The notes under the pieces were generated by a model, which was not told the origin of the DNA, searched no databases, and saw only the letters and a program-made list of their open reading frames with translations. The position numbers and the translations under genes are program-made. Below are positions 7,138 through 15,043 of a stretch of 64,000 nt of DNA, in pieces. The first letter of the stretch is position 1; every line of letters begins with the position of its first letter. The DNA is from Allofournierella sp. (GTDB taxonomy: Bacteria; Bacillota; Clostridia; Oscillospirales; Ruminococcaceae), in assembly GCA_020025635.1 (NCBI GenBank), contig JAHHRU010000004.1:79665-143664 (forward strand), read 5' to 3'.

Positions 7138-9051
7138 TTATTTCATCAGCTCGCAAACAGACTGTGCGTATGCCACAGGGTCTTCGATGGGCAGGCCCTC
7201 AATGAGCAGTGCCTGATTGTACAGGATGTCTGCATAGGTTGCCAGCTTTTCCTTGTCGCCGGCTTCCTGCAGGCCCTTGAGGGTTGCAAAGATCGGGTGG
7301 TCGGCATTCAGCTCCAGCACCTTCTGGCTCTTGGGTGCGTTGCCCTCAGAGCCGGGCATCTGGCTCAGGATGCGCTCCATCTCCAAGGTGACGGGGCCTT
7401 CGCTGGTGATGCACACCGGGTGGCTCTTGAGCCGGGTGGACAGCCGAACTGCGGTGACCTTTTCGCCCAGAGCTTCCTTCATGGCTGCAAACAGCTCCTT
7501 GCTGGCTTCGCTCTTTTCTTCGGCAGCCTTCTTTTCTTCCTCGGTTTCCAGGCCCAGATCGCCGGAGGAGATGTTCTTGAACTCCTTCTCCTTGTCCTTC
7601 TCGCCATACTGGCGCAGCACCTGCAGGCAGAATTCATCCACATCCTCAGTGAGCAGCAGCAGGTCATAGCCCTTATCCAGAACCAATTCGGCAGCGGGCA
7701 GCTTTGCCAGGCGCTCGGCAGAGTCACCGGCGGCGTAATAGATGAACTTCTGCTCTTCGGGCATCTTCTCCACATACTCGGCCAGGGTGATGAGCTTCTT
7801 TTCCTTGGCGGAATAGAACAGCAGCAGATCCTTGAGCAGGTCGGCATGCATACCGTACTCGGCATAGCAGCCGAACTTGAGCTGGCGGCCGAAGTTCTTA
7901 AAGAACTCCTCATACTTTTCCCGGTCGTTCATCTTCATGGAGCTCAGCTCGTTTTTGATCTTCTTTTCCAGGCTGCTGCGGATCAGCTTGAGCTGGCCGT
8001 CCTGCTGGAGCATTTCACGGCTGATGTTCAGGCTCAGGTCCTGGCTGTCCACAACGCCCTTCACAAAGCTGAAGTAATCGGGCAGAAGGTCTGCGCATTT
8101 TTCCATGATGAGCACGCCGGAAGCGTACAGCTGCAGGCCCTTTTCGTACTCACGGGTGTAATAGTCATAGGGCGCACGGCCGGGGATGAACAGCAGAGAA
8201 TTGTAGGTCGCAGTGCCTTCGGTGCGGCTCACGATCACCCGGGCGGGGTCGGTGAAGTCCATGAATTTGGATTTGTAGAACTCGTTGTACTCTTCATCGC
8301 TCACGTCCGACTTGGAGCGTTTCCACAGCGGGACCATGCTGTTGAGGGTTTCCAGCTCGGTGTAGGTTTCATACTCGGGCTTATAATCCTCACCGGCATC
8401 GGCGGGCTTTTCCTTTGCACGGCTCTTTTCCCGGTACATGGTGATGGGATAGCGCACATAGTCGCTGTACTTCTTCACGATGTCCACCAGGGTGTACTCT
8501 TCCAGGAAGCGGTCGTAATTTTCGCTCTCGGTGTTCTCCTTGATCACCATAATGATCTTGGTGCCGACTTCATCCTTTTCGGCCTCGGTGAGGGTGTAGC
8601 CCTCAGCGCCGGAGCTTTCCCATTTCCAGGCCTCGTCGCTGCCAAAGGCACGGCTGATAACGGTCACACGGCTGGCAACCATAAAGGCGGAGTAGAAGCC
8701 CACGCCGAACTGACCAATGATGTCGATATCGTCGGCCTTGTTCTCGGCCTTGAAATCGCCGCTGCCGCTGCGGGCAATGGTGCCAAGGTTCTTTTCCAGC
8801 TCTTCCTTGGTCATGCCGATGCCGTTATCGGTAACGGTGATGGTGCGGTCTTCCTTGTTGACTGCCAGATGGATCTTATAATCCTCTTTCTGGGTGGTAA
8901 CGGAATGATCGGTCAGGCTCTTGAAATAGAGCTTGTCGATGGCGTCGCTTGCGTTGCTGATGATTTCCCGCAGGAAGATCTCTTTGTTGGAATAAATGCT
9001 GTTGATCATCAGATCCAGCAGCTTTTTGCTTTCTGCCTTGAACTGTTTCAT
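7138..9051 (-). CDS. htpG: Chaperone HtpG (Hsp90)
   Basis: A 637-residue cytosolic ATP-dependent chaperone. The GHKL ATPase domain shows the N-box NASDAIDKL, the DNGIGM motif and the lid IGQFGVGFYSAFM. The middle and C-terminal dimerisation domains follow, with normal length. The ATG at 9051 is used; an in-frame TTG at 9057 is an alternative, both served by GGAAG. Upstream there is a TTGCTT-17-TATATT promoter and a perfect CIRCE inverted repeat, so HrcA repression with heat induction is the expected control. In Bacillus subtilis htpG is not an HrcA target, which makes this arrangement worth noting. Confidence 0.98.
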   Translation of the reverse strand: MKQFKAESKKLLDLMINSIYSNKEIFLREIISNASDAIDKLYFKSLTDHSVTTQKEDYKIHLAVNKEDRTITVTDNGIGMTKEELEKNLGTIARSGSGDFKAENKADDIDIIGQFGVGFYSAFMVASRVTVISRAFGSDEAWKWESSGAEGYTLTEAEKDEVGTKIIMVIKENTESENYDRFLEEYTLVDIVKKYSDYVRYPITMYREKSRAKEKPADAGEDYKPEYETYTELETLNSMVPLWKRSKSDVSDEEYNEFYKSKFMDFTDPARVIVSRTEGTATYNSLLFIPGRAPYDYYTREYEKGLQLYASGVLIMEKCADLLPDYFSFVKGVVDSQDLSLNISREMLQQDGQLKLIRSSLEKKIKNELSSMKMNDREKYEEFFKNFGRQLKFGCYAEYGMHADLLKDLLLFYSAKEKKLITLAEYVEKMPEEQKFIYYAAGDSAERLAKLPAAELVLDKGYDLLLLTEDVDEFCLQVLRQYGEKDKEKEFKNISSGDLGLETEEEKKAAEEKSEASKELFAAMKEALGEKVTAVRLSTRLKSHPVCITSEGPVTLEMERILSQMPGSEGNAPKSQKVLELNADHPIFATLKGLQEAGDKEKLATYADILYNQALLIEGLPIEDPVAYAQSVCELMK

Positions 9052-9094
9052 GCTCAAAACGCTTCCTTTTCTATGTCAATTTGTTTTAGCCGTT

Positions 9095-9121
9095 TTAGCA
9101 CTCTATTCTTATGAGTGCTAA
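9095..9121. promoter_or_regulatory. CIRCE operator (HrcA binding site)
   Basis: TTAGCACTC (9095-9103), nine bases and GAGTGCTAA (9113-9121): an exact match to the CIRCE consensus. It lies directly after the -10 box of the htpG promoter, in the classic position for HrcA repression. Confidence 0.97.
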
Positions 9122-9124
9122 TTC

Positions 9125-9153
9125 AATATAACTCTTTTTGCACAAAAAAGCAA
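9125..9153 (-). promoter_or_regulatory. Promoter of htpG
   Basis: Read leftward, TTGCTT (9148-9153), a 17-bp spacer and TATATT (9125-9130), immediately followed by the CIRCE element. Confidence 0.85.
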
Positions 9154-9184
9154 GAGCTTTCATAAATTGTTTACGAATTTAAAA

Positions 9185-9210
9185 AAGCGGTGCCCGAATG
9201 GACACCGCTT
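9185..9210. repeat. 26-bp direct repeat/hairpin, copy 1
   Basis: An exact copy of 9457-9482. Each copy is itself a hairpin with arms AAGCGGTG and CACCGCTT. Here A-runs on the left give a T-run on the minus strand, so this copy reads as a leftward terminator. It is one of seven consecutive hairpins in the gap. Confidence 0.85.
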
Positions 9211-9226
9211 CAGCTTGTAGATAAAC

Positions 9227-9455
9227 CCCTATTCGGAAATAGGGATGCAATAAAATACGTTCTCATTCACGGGCATGTACCGGGAATGAGAACACCCTGA
9301 CAGAAAAAAGGCCCTGTTTTGTGTGCGCAGTGCGCAAAACAGGGCCTTTTTTCGCCGGAAAGGAGTACTGAGGGAAACCGGGAAGCAGCTTTTGCGCTGT
9401 GCGCAAAATGTGCGCCCGGTGTCCTTCAGAGGCTGTCGAACTTTTTCGACAGCCT
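9227..9455. repeat. Five further hairpins between the two 26-bp repeats
   Basis: Perfect stems occur at 9227-9244 (7 bp), 9259-9293 (10 bp), 9304-9352 (17 bp, with A and T runs on the two sides: a bidirectional terminator), 9390-9408 (8 bp, TTTTGCGC/GCGCAAAA) and 9430-9455 (11 bp). With the flanking repeats this makes seven hairpins within about 300 bp. No open frame in the segment looks real. Confidence 0.8.
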
Positions 9456-9456
9456 G

Positions 9457-9486
9457 AAGCGGTGCCCGAATGGACACCGCTTTTTG
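9457..9486. terminator. 26-bp direct repeat/hairpin, copy 2
   Basis: The exact second copy of 9185-9210, here followed by TTTTTG on the plus strand. It lies 16 bases past the last gene of the leftward nucleoside operon. Confidence 0.75.
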
Positions 9487-9501
9487 TTAAAGTCAAGATG
9501 T

Positions 9502-10491
9502 TTACCGGCTGCCCTTGTCGTAGGGGATACCCTCCGCCTTGGGTGCACGGCTCTTTTTGCTGGTGAAGATCAAAACGATCATTGTGACCACATACGGCAG
9601 CATCTGGTAGATGTTGCTGGCCTGCTTGATGCCCTCGAACTGGGGCAGGAACGGAATGCTGGAGCTGTAAGAAGCCAGCACCTTGAACAGCGCAAAGAAG
9701 AAGGAGCCGCCCAGGATGGTCCAGGGATTCCAGTTGCCGAAGATCATAACAGCCAAAGCCAGGAAGCCGTAGCCTGCCACGCTGGAGCCGAAGCTGCTGC
9801 CCGCTGCCAAAGTGTAGGCAAGGCCGCCGATGCCGCCCAAAAAGCCGCCGATCATAACGCCGGCATAGCGCATTTTGTACACGTTGATGCCCACCGAGTC
9901 AGCTGCCTGAGGATGCTCGCCGCAGGCCCGCAGGCGCAGGCCGAACTTGGTTTTGAACATCACGAACCAGGCCAGAAGCAGCAGCACAACAGCGATCGGA
10001 GTGGTGAGGTAAAAATACTTGAAAACCAGGTTGTTCCAGAAGCTGGGCTCCGCCTTTGCAAGGCCCATGCTCTCACGGGTGATGCGCACCCAGGTGGGGA
10101 TGCGGATCTGGCTCTGGCCCTGGCCCTGAATGGCCCAGGTCAGAACGATGGCAAAGGCCGGCGCAAACTGGTTCAGAGCCGTGCCGCCGATGGTCTGGTC
10201 CGCTTTCAGGTTGATGGCCGCAAACGCCAGGAACACCGAATAGATCATGCCGGACACGCCCGCGATCAGAACGGCGATGAGAACAGCCGTCTGCGGATGC
10301 AGCTTGCCAAAGCCGGAAAGGTCAAAGGCCCGCAGTGTGAAGCAGGAGATCAGCGCACCGATCACCATGATGCCTTCCAGCGCAATGTTCACAACACCGC
10401 TGCGCTCGCTGAACATGCCGCCCAGGGCAACCAGCAGAAGGGGCACCGCAAAAATGATAGTACCGCTCAGTACGTTTGCAAGTGTGATCAT
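9502..10491 (-). CDS. Nucleoside ABC transporter permease (second)
   Basis: A 329-residue membrane protein of the BPD_transp_2 family, with about eight to ten hydrophobic segments and the conserved SERSGVVNIALEGIM region near the N-terminus and FGLRLRACGEHPQAADSVGIN in the cytoplasmic loop. It matches the second permease of guanosine/nucleoside importers (NupQ/YufQ type). Its ATG overlaps the stop of the first permease (ATGA), so translation is probably coupled. It is the last gene of the ATPase-permease-permease unit, with deoD, cdd and a BMP receptor just upstream. Confidence 0.92.
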   Translation of the reverse strand: MITLANVLSGTIIFAVPLLLVALGGMFSERSGVVNIALEGIMVIGALISCFTLRAFDLSGFGKLHPQTAVLIAVLIAGVSGMIYSVFLAFAAINLKADQTIGGTALNQFAPAFAIVLTWAIQGQGQSQIRIPTWVRITRESMGLAKAEPSFWNNLVFKYFYLTTPIAVVLLLLAWFVMFKTKFGLRLRACGEHPQAADSVGINVYKMRYAGVMIGGFLGGIGGLAYTLAAGSSFGSSVAGYGFLALAVMIFGNWNPWTILGGSFFFALFKVLASYSSSIPFLPQFEGIKQASNIYQMLPYVVTMIVLIFTSKKSRAPKAEGIPYDKGSR

Positions 10492-11582
10492 TTGCCCGCC
10501 TCCTTTTGTTTTTCTTTTTTACGCCGTGCAACACCTGCCAGCATATTCTTCATCAGCAGGCTGAACGCAGCCAGATAGATGATAACAGCAATGATGATGT
10601 TGATGGTCTCGGTGGAGAAGTTGGGCTGCATCGCATTGCCGCCCACACTCAGATAGCTGATAAAGAAGGAGCTGAGGATGGTGCCCAGGGGATGGGAGTT
10701 TGCCAGCAGGGCCACCGGGATGCCGTCAAAGCCGCGGGTCAGCAGGGCCTTGACCAGCACATACTGGCCGGCACCGGCCAGGAAGTAAAGGCCGCCGCCG
10801 ATGCCTGCCAGCGCGCCGGAGATCACCATGGAAAGAACGATGTTCCGCTTGGCGTTGATGCCGGCATACTGGCTTGCGCTGCGGTTCATGCCGCAGGCCT
10901 TCAGCTCATAGCCGAAGGTGGTCTTTTGCAGGACCACATACATCAACACCGCAATGCCGATGGCAATGAAGATGCTGATGCTCATGTAGTTGGAATGGAA
11001 CAGCTTGTCCAGACCTGCTTTGGGGATGACCGCAGAGGGGTTCGCCTCGGTCAGGTTTGCGGTGCGGTCGTTGTGGCTGGCCAGGGTCTTGGGCAGGTTT
11101 GCAAAGCACAGGTTCACCAGATACATACCGATCCAGTTGAACATGATGCTGGTGATGACCTCATTCACATTGAACAGTGCCTTGAACAGGCCCGGGAACA
11201 GGCCCCAGAATGCGCCGCCGATCATGGAAGCGATCAGGCAGACCCACCAGGGCAGCTGCAGCTGCAAGGCACAGAACAGGGCAAAAAACGCGCCCATGGT
11301 GTACTGGCCGGAAGCGCCGATGTTGAACAGGCCGGTTTTGAAGGCAAAGCCCACCGAAAGGCCGCACAGCATCAGGGGCGCTGCCTGATACAGCACCTCT
11401 GCAAAGTTGTCCAGCTTGGAGAAGCCTGCGCCCAGCATGGCCTTCACGCCGCCCATGGCAGCTTCCGGCTTCAGGATGAGCAGCAGCACCACGCCGAACA
11501 CCAGACCTGCCGCAATGGAGATCAGGCTTGCAAGAAAGCTGTTGACCGCCTGGTTTTCCAGGATGCTTTTCTTTTTATTCAT
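10488..11582 (-). CDS. Nucleoside ABC transporter permease (first)
   Basis: A 364-residue permease with an N-terminal helix after MNKKKSILENQ and the family signature KTGLFNIGASGQY, then FGYELKACGMNRSASQYAGI. It corresponds to the NupP/YufP subunit. The ATG at 11582 is chosen because AAAGGAGG lies ten bases upstream inside the end of the ATPase gene; upstream in-frame codons only translate the ATPase gene out of phase. It overlaps the ATPase by 8 bp and the second permease by 4 bp, a tight operon. Confidence 0.93.
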   Translation of the reverse strand: MNKKKSILENQAVNSFLASLISIAAGLVFGVVLLLILKPEAAMGGVKAMLGAGFSKLDNFAEVLYQAAPLMLCGLSVGFAFKTGLFNIGASGQYTMGAFFALFCALQLQLPWWVCLIASMIGGAFWGLFPGLFKALFNVNEVITSIMFNWIGMYLVNLCFANLPKTLASHNDRTANLTEANPSAVIPKAGLDKLFHSNYMSISIFIAIGIAVLMYVVLQKTTFGYELKACGMNRSASQYAGINAKRNIVLSMVISGALAGIGGGLYFLAGAGQYVLVKALLTRGFDGIPVALLANSHPLGTILSSFFISYLSVGGNAMQPNFSTETINIIIAVIIYLAAFSLLMKNMLAGVARRKKEKQKEAGK

Positions 11583-13119
11583 TTGCGGCGGCCTCCTTTG
11601 CCTTGCGTTTTGCGCCGGCCATGTAAAGGCCCAGCTCCTGAATGGTCGTCTTTTTGGGGTCCAGCTCGCCCACGATCTCGCCCTCATACATTACCAGGAT
11701 GCGGTCAGAAAGGTTCATGACCTCATCCAGCTCCAGGCTGATGAGCAGAACCGCCTTGCCCTTGTCCCGCTCGGCCACGATCTGCTTGTGGATGTTTTCA
11801 ATGGCGCCCACGTCCATGCCGCGGGTGGGCTGAACCGCCACCAGCAGGTTGGGGTCCATATCGATCTCACGGGCAACAATGGCCTTCTGCTGGTTGCCGC
11901 CGGACATGCTGCGGGCAATGGTAACAGGCCCCTGACCGCTGCGCACGTCATATTCCGCAATGAGTTTTTCGGCATATTTCTGCACGGCATCCTTTTTGAT
12001 AAAGCCGTGCTTTTGGAATTCCGGCTGCCAATAGCGCTGAAGCACCATGTTTTCAGCCAGCGTGTAATCCAGCACCAGGCCGTGCTTGTGACGGTCTTCG
12101 GGGATGTGGCTCATGCCCAGCTTTGAGCGCTCACGGATCGCCGCATGGGTAATGTCTCGGCCGCAAAGCTCCACACTGCCGCCGGTGATCTTTTCCAGGC
12201 CGGTCAGGCCGTAAACGAACTCGGTCTGGCCATTGCCCTCAATGCCGGCAACACAGACGATCTCGCCGGCGTGCACGTCCAGGCTGACACCCTTTACCGC
12301 ATTGTTGGCGTGCACCTTGCTGGGCACCACCATATCCCGCACCTTGAGCACGGTATCGCCGGGCTGGGCAGACTTCTTTTCCACCGCAAATTCCACATCA
12401 CGGCCAACCATCATGCGGGAAAGCTCTTCCTTGGTGGTGTCGGCAATGTTCACGGTGCCGATGCACTTGCCCTTGCGCAGCACGGTGCAGCGGTCGGCAA
12501 CCGCCATGATCTCGTTGAGCTTATGGGTGATGAAGAGGATGCTCTTTCCCTCTTTGGTGAAATTGCGCATGATCTCCATCAGTTCATCGATTTCCTGCGG
12601 GGTCAGGACCGCTGTGGGTTCGTCAAAGATCAGGATCTCATTGTCCCGATACAGCATCTTGAGGATCTCCACACGCTGCTGCATGCCAACGCTGATGTTT
12701 TCCACCTTTGCGTCCGGGTCTACCTGGAGGCCGTATTTTTCCGAAAGCTCCAGCACCTTTTTACGGGCGGCGGCCTTCTGAACAATGCCGGCCTTGCCGG
12801 GTTCCACACCCAGGATGATATTTTCCAGAACACTGAAAACCTCCACCAGCTTAAAGTGCTGATGGACCATGCCGATATGCAGTGCATTGGCATCGTTGGG
12901 GTTTTTGATCTTGACCTCGACCCCGTCTTTTTTAATAACGCCCTGCTCTGCCTGATAAAGGCCGAACAAAACGCTCATCAGCGTGGATTTGCCCGCACCG
13001 TTTTCGCCCAGCAGTGCGTGCACCTCGCCTTTTTTCAGCTGCAAAGTGACATTATCATTGGCCTTGATGCCCGGGAACTCTTTTGTGATATTCAGCATCT
13101 CAATGACATACTCACCCAT
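11575..13119 (-). CDS. Nucleoside ABC transporter ATP-binding protein, two NBDs
   Basis: A 514-residue tandem ATPase of the sugar/nucleoside import class (NupO/YufO-like). The first NBD has Walker A GENGAGKST, the signature SVGMQQRVEIL and Walker B ILIFDEPTAVL. The second has a degenerate P-loop (GIEGNGQTEF), a good signature MSGGNQQKAIVARE and a weak Walker B (VAVQPTRGMD), the usual asymmetry of the class. It heads the ATPase-permease-permease unit, with a possible promoter at 13173-13202. A terminator separates it from the receptor gene upstream, so the receptor may be made in excess. Confidence 0.95.
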   Translation of the reverse strand: MGEYVIEMLNITKEFPGIKANDNVTLQLKKGEVHALLGENGAGKSTLMSVLFGLYQAEQGVIKKDGVEVKIKNPNDANALHIGMVHQHFKLVEVFSVLENIILGVEPGKAGIVQKAAARKKVLELSEKYGLQVDPDAKVENISVGMQQRVEILKMLYRDNEILIFDEPTAVLTPQEIDELMEIMRNFTKEGKSILFITHKLNEIMAVADRCTVLRKGKCIGTVNIADTTKEELSRMMVGRDVEFAVEKKSAQPGDTVLKVRDMVVPSKVHANNAVKGVSLDVHAGEIVCVAGIEGNGQTEFVYGLTGLEKITGGSVELCGRDITHAAIRERSKLGMSHIPEDRHKHGLVLDYTLAENMVLQRYWQPEFQKHGFIKKDAVQKYAEKLIAEYDVRSGQGPVTIARSMSGGNQQKAIVAREIDMDPNLLVAVQPTRGMDVGAIENIHKQIVAERDKGKAVLLISLELDEVMNLSDRILVMYEGEIVGELDPKKTTIQELGLYMAGAKRKAKEAAANE

Positions 13120-13172
13120 TGGCCATTCCTCCTTTACGAAGCTGCATTGCGCAGCCCTCCATAGTTATACTT

Positions 13173-13202
13173 ATTATATCGTTTTTGAGGGTGCAAAAGC
13201 AA
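13173..13202 (-). promoter_or_regulatory. Possible promoter of the nucleoside ABC ATPase-permease unit
   Basis: Read leftward, TTGCTT (13197-13202), an 18-bp spacer and TATAAT (13173-13178), about 55 bp upstream of the ATPase start. Confidence 0.6.
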
Positions 13203-13236
13203 GTTTTGTGGAAAAAAACAGCCAAATTTCCACAAA

Positions 13237-13267
13237 AAAATGGTGCCCGCAAAGCGGACACCATTTT
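13237..13267 (-). terminator. Terminator after the BMP receptor gene
   Basis: AAAATGGTG pairs with CACCATTTT with an inner CCGC/GCGG stem, and A-runs on the left supply T on the minus strand. Its centre, GGTGCCC...GGACACC with a C/A mismatch, repeats the design of the hairpins at 9185 and 9457. Confidence 0.75.
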
Positions 13268-13285
13268 ACAAGCGAACGATCGCAA

Positions 13286-14461
13286 TTAAGCTTCGTAGCT
13301 GACCTTAACCTTCTCGGTGGCAAACTGAGCATCAGCAGCAGAGTTGTTGTCAACTGCGATGGTGCCGTCAGCCAGGCCCTTGTACAGCTCGTTGTACTTG
13401 GCCTCGTCGAAGGTGGTGAACTGGCTGGTAGCCATGGGCAGAGAAACAGAGTTCTCAGCAGCGCCCAGAGTGGTCTCCTTAGCCTTGTAGGTATCGCTCC
13501 ACTTCCAGCCGTTGTTCATGCAGTCGGTCAGAGCCAGCTGAACAGACTCAGCCAGACCCTTGGTAGCGCTGGTGATGACCTGCTCGCTGAAGCTGGACTG
13601 GTCAACGTCAACACCGATGATCTTGCCGTCGTTTGCAGTTGCAGCGTCAACAGCAGAAATGTAGATGCCGCCGCCGCAGACAAAGACTGCCTCGGTGCCG
13701 CCTGCATACCAGCCGTCCATCTTAGCCTTGATCTCATCGGTGGGACCAAAGCTGCCGGAGTACCAGTACTTGATGTTCACATCGTCGATGCCCAGATCCT
13801 TGGCAGCGGCATCAGCGCCCTGCACAAAGCCCTGGCCGAAACGAACAACAGCGGGAACAGCCATGCCGCCCAGGAAGCCCAGATCCTTGTAGCCGTCAGC
13901 AACAGCTGCGTAGCCGGCCAGATAACCGGACTGCTCTTCCTTGTAGGTGATCAGAGCGGTGTTGTCCTTGATGATGGGATCGCTGGTGGGCTTGCCGTCA
14001 GCGTCTTTGTCCATCATGTCAAAGCTTGCAACGTCCAGAGCCAGGAACTGCACGTCGGGCCACTTTTCCTGAGCCTGACGCAGGGTGGGGGCAAACAGGA
14101 AGCCGGCCATAACAACAGTCTTGGCGCCGTCTTCGATTGCCTGGCTCATTGCCTTCAGGCGAGCCTCGTCGGTATCCTCAGCGGGACGGAAGTAGTTTGC
14201 GTTCAGGTTGTTATCCTTGCAGAACTTGGTCACGCCTTCATAGGTGAACTGGTTGAAAGAGTTGTCGTCGATGTTGCCCACGTCGGTAACAAAGGCAATA
14301 TCGGTGCCGCCGGCAGCAGGCTGGCCAGCAGGCTCAGAAGCCTCGGAAGCCTCGGAAGCATCGGCGGGGGCGCTGGCAGGCTCGGAAGCGGGTTTGCCGC
14401 CGCAAGCTACCAGAGAAAGGCCCATGGTCAGGGCCAGAACAAGAGCCATCAGTTTTTTCAT
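13286..14461 (-). CDS. BMP-family substrate-binding lipoprotein (nucleoside receptor)
   Basis: A 391-residue secreted lipoprotein. The signal peptide ends in the lipobox LVAC at about residue 20, and an Ala/Ser/Glu-rich linker of about 30 residues follows. The periplasmic-binding-like fold then starts at DIAFVTDVGNIDDNSFNQ, the hallmark of basic membrane protein/PnrA-type purine nucleoside receptors. Downstream genes encode the matching ATPase and two permeases, and upstream genes encode cytidine deaminase and purine nucleoside phosphorylase, so nucleosides are the likely ligand. A promoter is visible at 14531-14559 and a terminator at 13237-13267. Confidence 0.94.
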   Translation of the reverse strand: MKKLMALVLALTMGLSLVACGGKPASEPASAPADASEASEASEPAGQPAAGGTDIAFVTDVGNIDDNSFNQFTYEGVTKFCKDNNLNANYFRPAEDTDEARLKAMSQAIEDGAKTVVMAGFLFAPTLRQAQEKWPDVQFLALDVASFDMMDKDADGKPTSDPIIKDNTALITYKEEQSGYLAGYAAVADGYKDLGFLGGMAVPAVVRFGQGFVQGADAAAKDLGIDDVNIKYWYSGSFGPTDEIKAKMDGWYAGGTEAVFVCGGGIYISAVDAATANDGKIIGVDVDQSSFSEQVITSATKGLAESVQLALTDCMNNGWKWSDTYKAKETTLGAAENSVSLPMATSQFTTFDEAKYNELYKGLADGTIAVDNNSAADAQFATEKVKVSYEA

Positions 14462-14530
14462 GGTTTGTCCATCTCCTATTTCTTTGTTGTTTTGCCCAAA
14501 AGAGCCATCCTTTCGGGCTCGGTCATATCC

Positions 14531-14559
14531 AGTATAACTTATCCGGGCCTTTTTTTCAA
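14531..14559 (-). promoter_or_regulatory. Promoter of the BMP receptor gene
   Basis: Read leftward, TTGAAA (14554-14559), a 17-bp spacer and TATACT (14531-14536). This gives the receptor its own start site downstream of cdd. Confidence 0.82.
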
Positions 14560-14591
14560 CACTCTGGCCTTATTCCGCATATTACAAAAGA

Positions 14592-15023
14592 TTACAGAGG
14601 CCTGTTGTTTTCGCCGGAAAGATTGGAAGGGCCAAAGCCCAGCGGGAGCAGCTGCCCCAGCTTCATCTGCACATAATCGTCCTCGCTTTTGGCCATAAGC
14701 ACCAAAAGCTCAGGGCCGCCGAACTCGTAAAGTGCCTGCCGGCAGACCCCGCAGGGCGCTGTGATCTCCTGGTTCACCTGCCCTTTGAGCGCACCCACAA
14801 GGGCAATTTTTTCAAACTCCCGCGCGCCTTCGCTTACCGCCTTGAACAAAGCGGTGCGCTCGGCGCAGCAGGTGGCGGAATAAGAGGCATTCTCCACATT
14901 ACAGCCGGTGAACACCCGGCCGTCCTTTGCCAGCAGGGCCGCCCCCACCAGAAAGCCGGAATAAGGGGCATACGCCTTTTCCCGGGCAGCGAAAGCAGCC
15001 CGAATCAGTTCCCGGTCGGTCAT
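14592..15023 (-). CDS. cdd: Cytidine deaminase
   Basis: A 143-residue homotetrameric-type zinc enzyme that converts cytidine and deoxycytidine to uridine forms. Visible are CNVENASYSATCCAERTALF, with the catalytic Glu and first Zn-ligand Cys, and PCGVCRQ with the other two Cys ligands. The ATG at 15023 is preferred to one at 15035 because GAGGTG is about ten bases from it. It follows deoD with only 20 bp between them, so the two salvage enzymes are very likely cotranscribed, next to the nucleoside transporter. Confidence 0.96.
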   Translation of the reverse strand: MTDRELIRAAFAAREKAYAPYSGFLVGAALLAKDGRVFTGCNVENASYSATCCAERTALFKAVSEGAREFEKIALVGALKGQVNQEITAPCGVCRQALYEFGGPELLVLMAKSEDDYVQMKLGQLLPLGFGPSNLSGENNRPL

Positions 15024-15043
15024 TGTTTCATGCACCTCGCTTA

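Noticed and set aside
7297..9114. Long open frame of 605 codons opposite htpG
   Set aside because: It is the antisense shadow of htpG; its content mirrors the Hsp90 gene's codon pattern and it has no ribosome site or family resemblance.
9185..9482. Possible CRISPR array or insertion sequence
   Set aside because: Only two identical repeats, hairpins of different sequence between them, and no transposase or cas gene.
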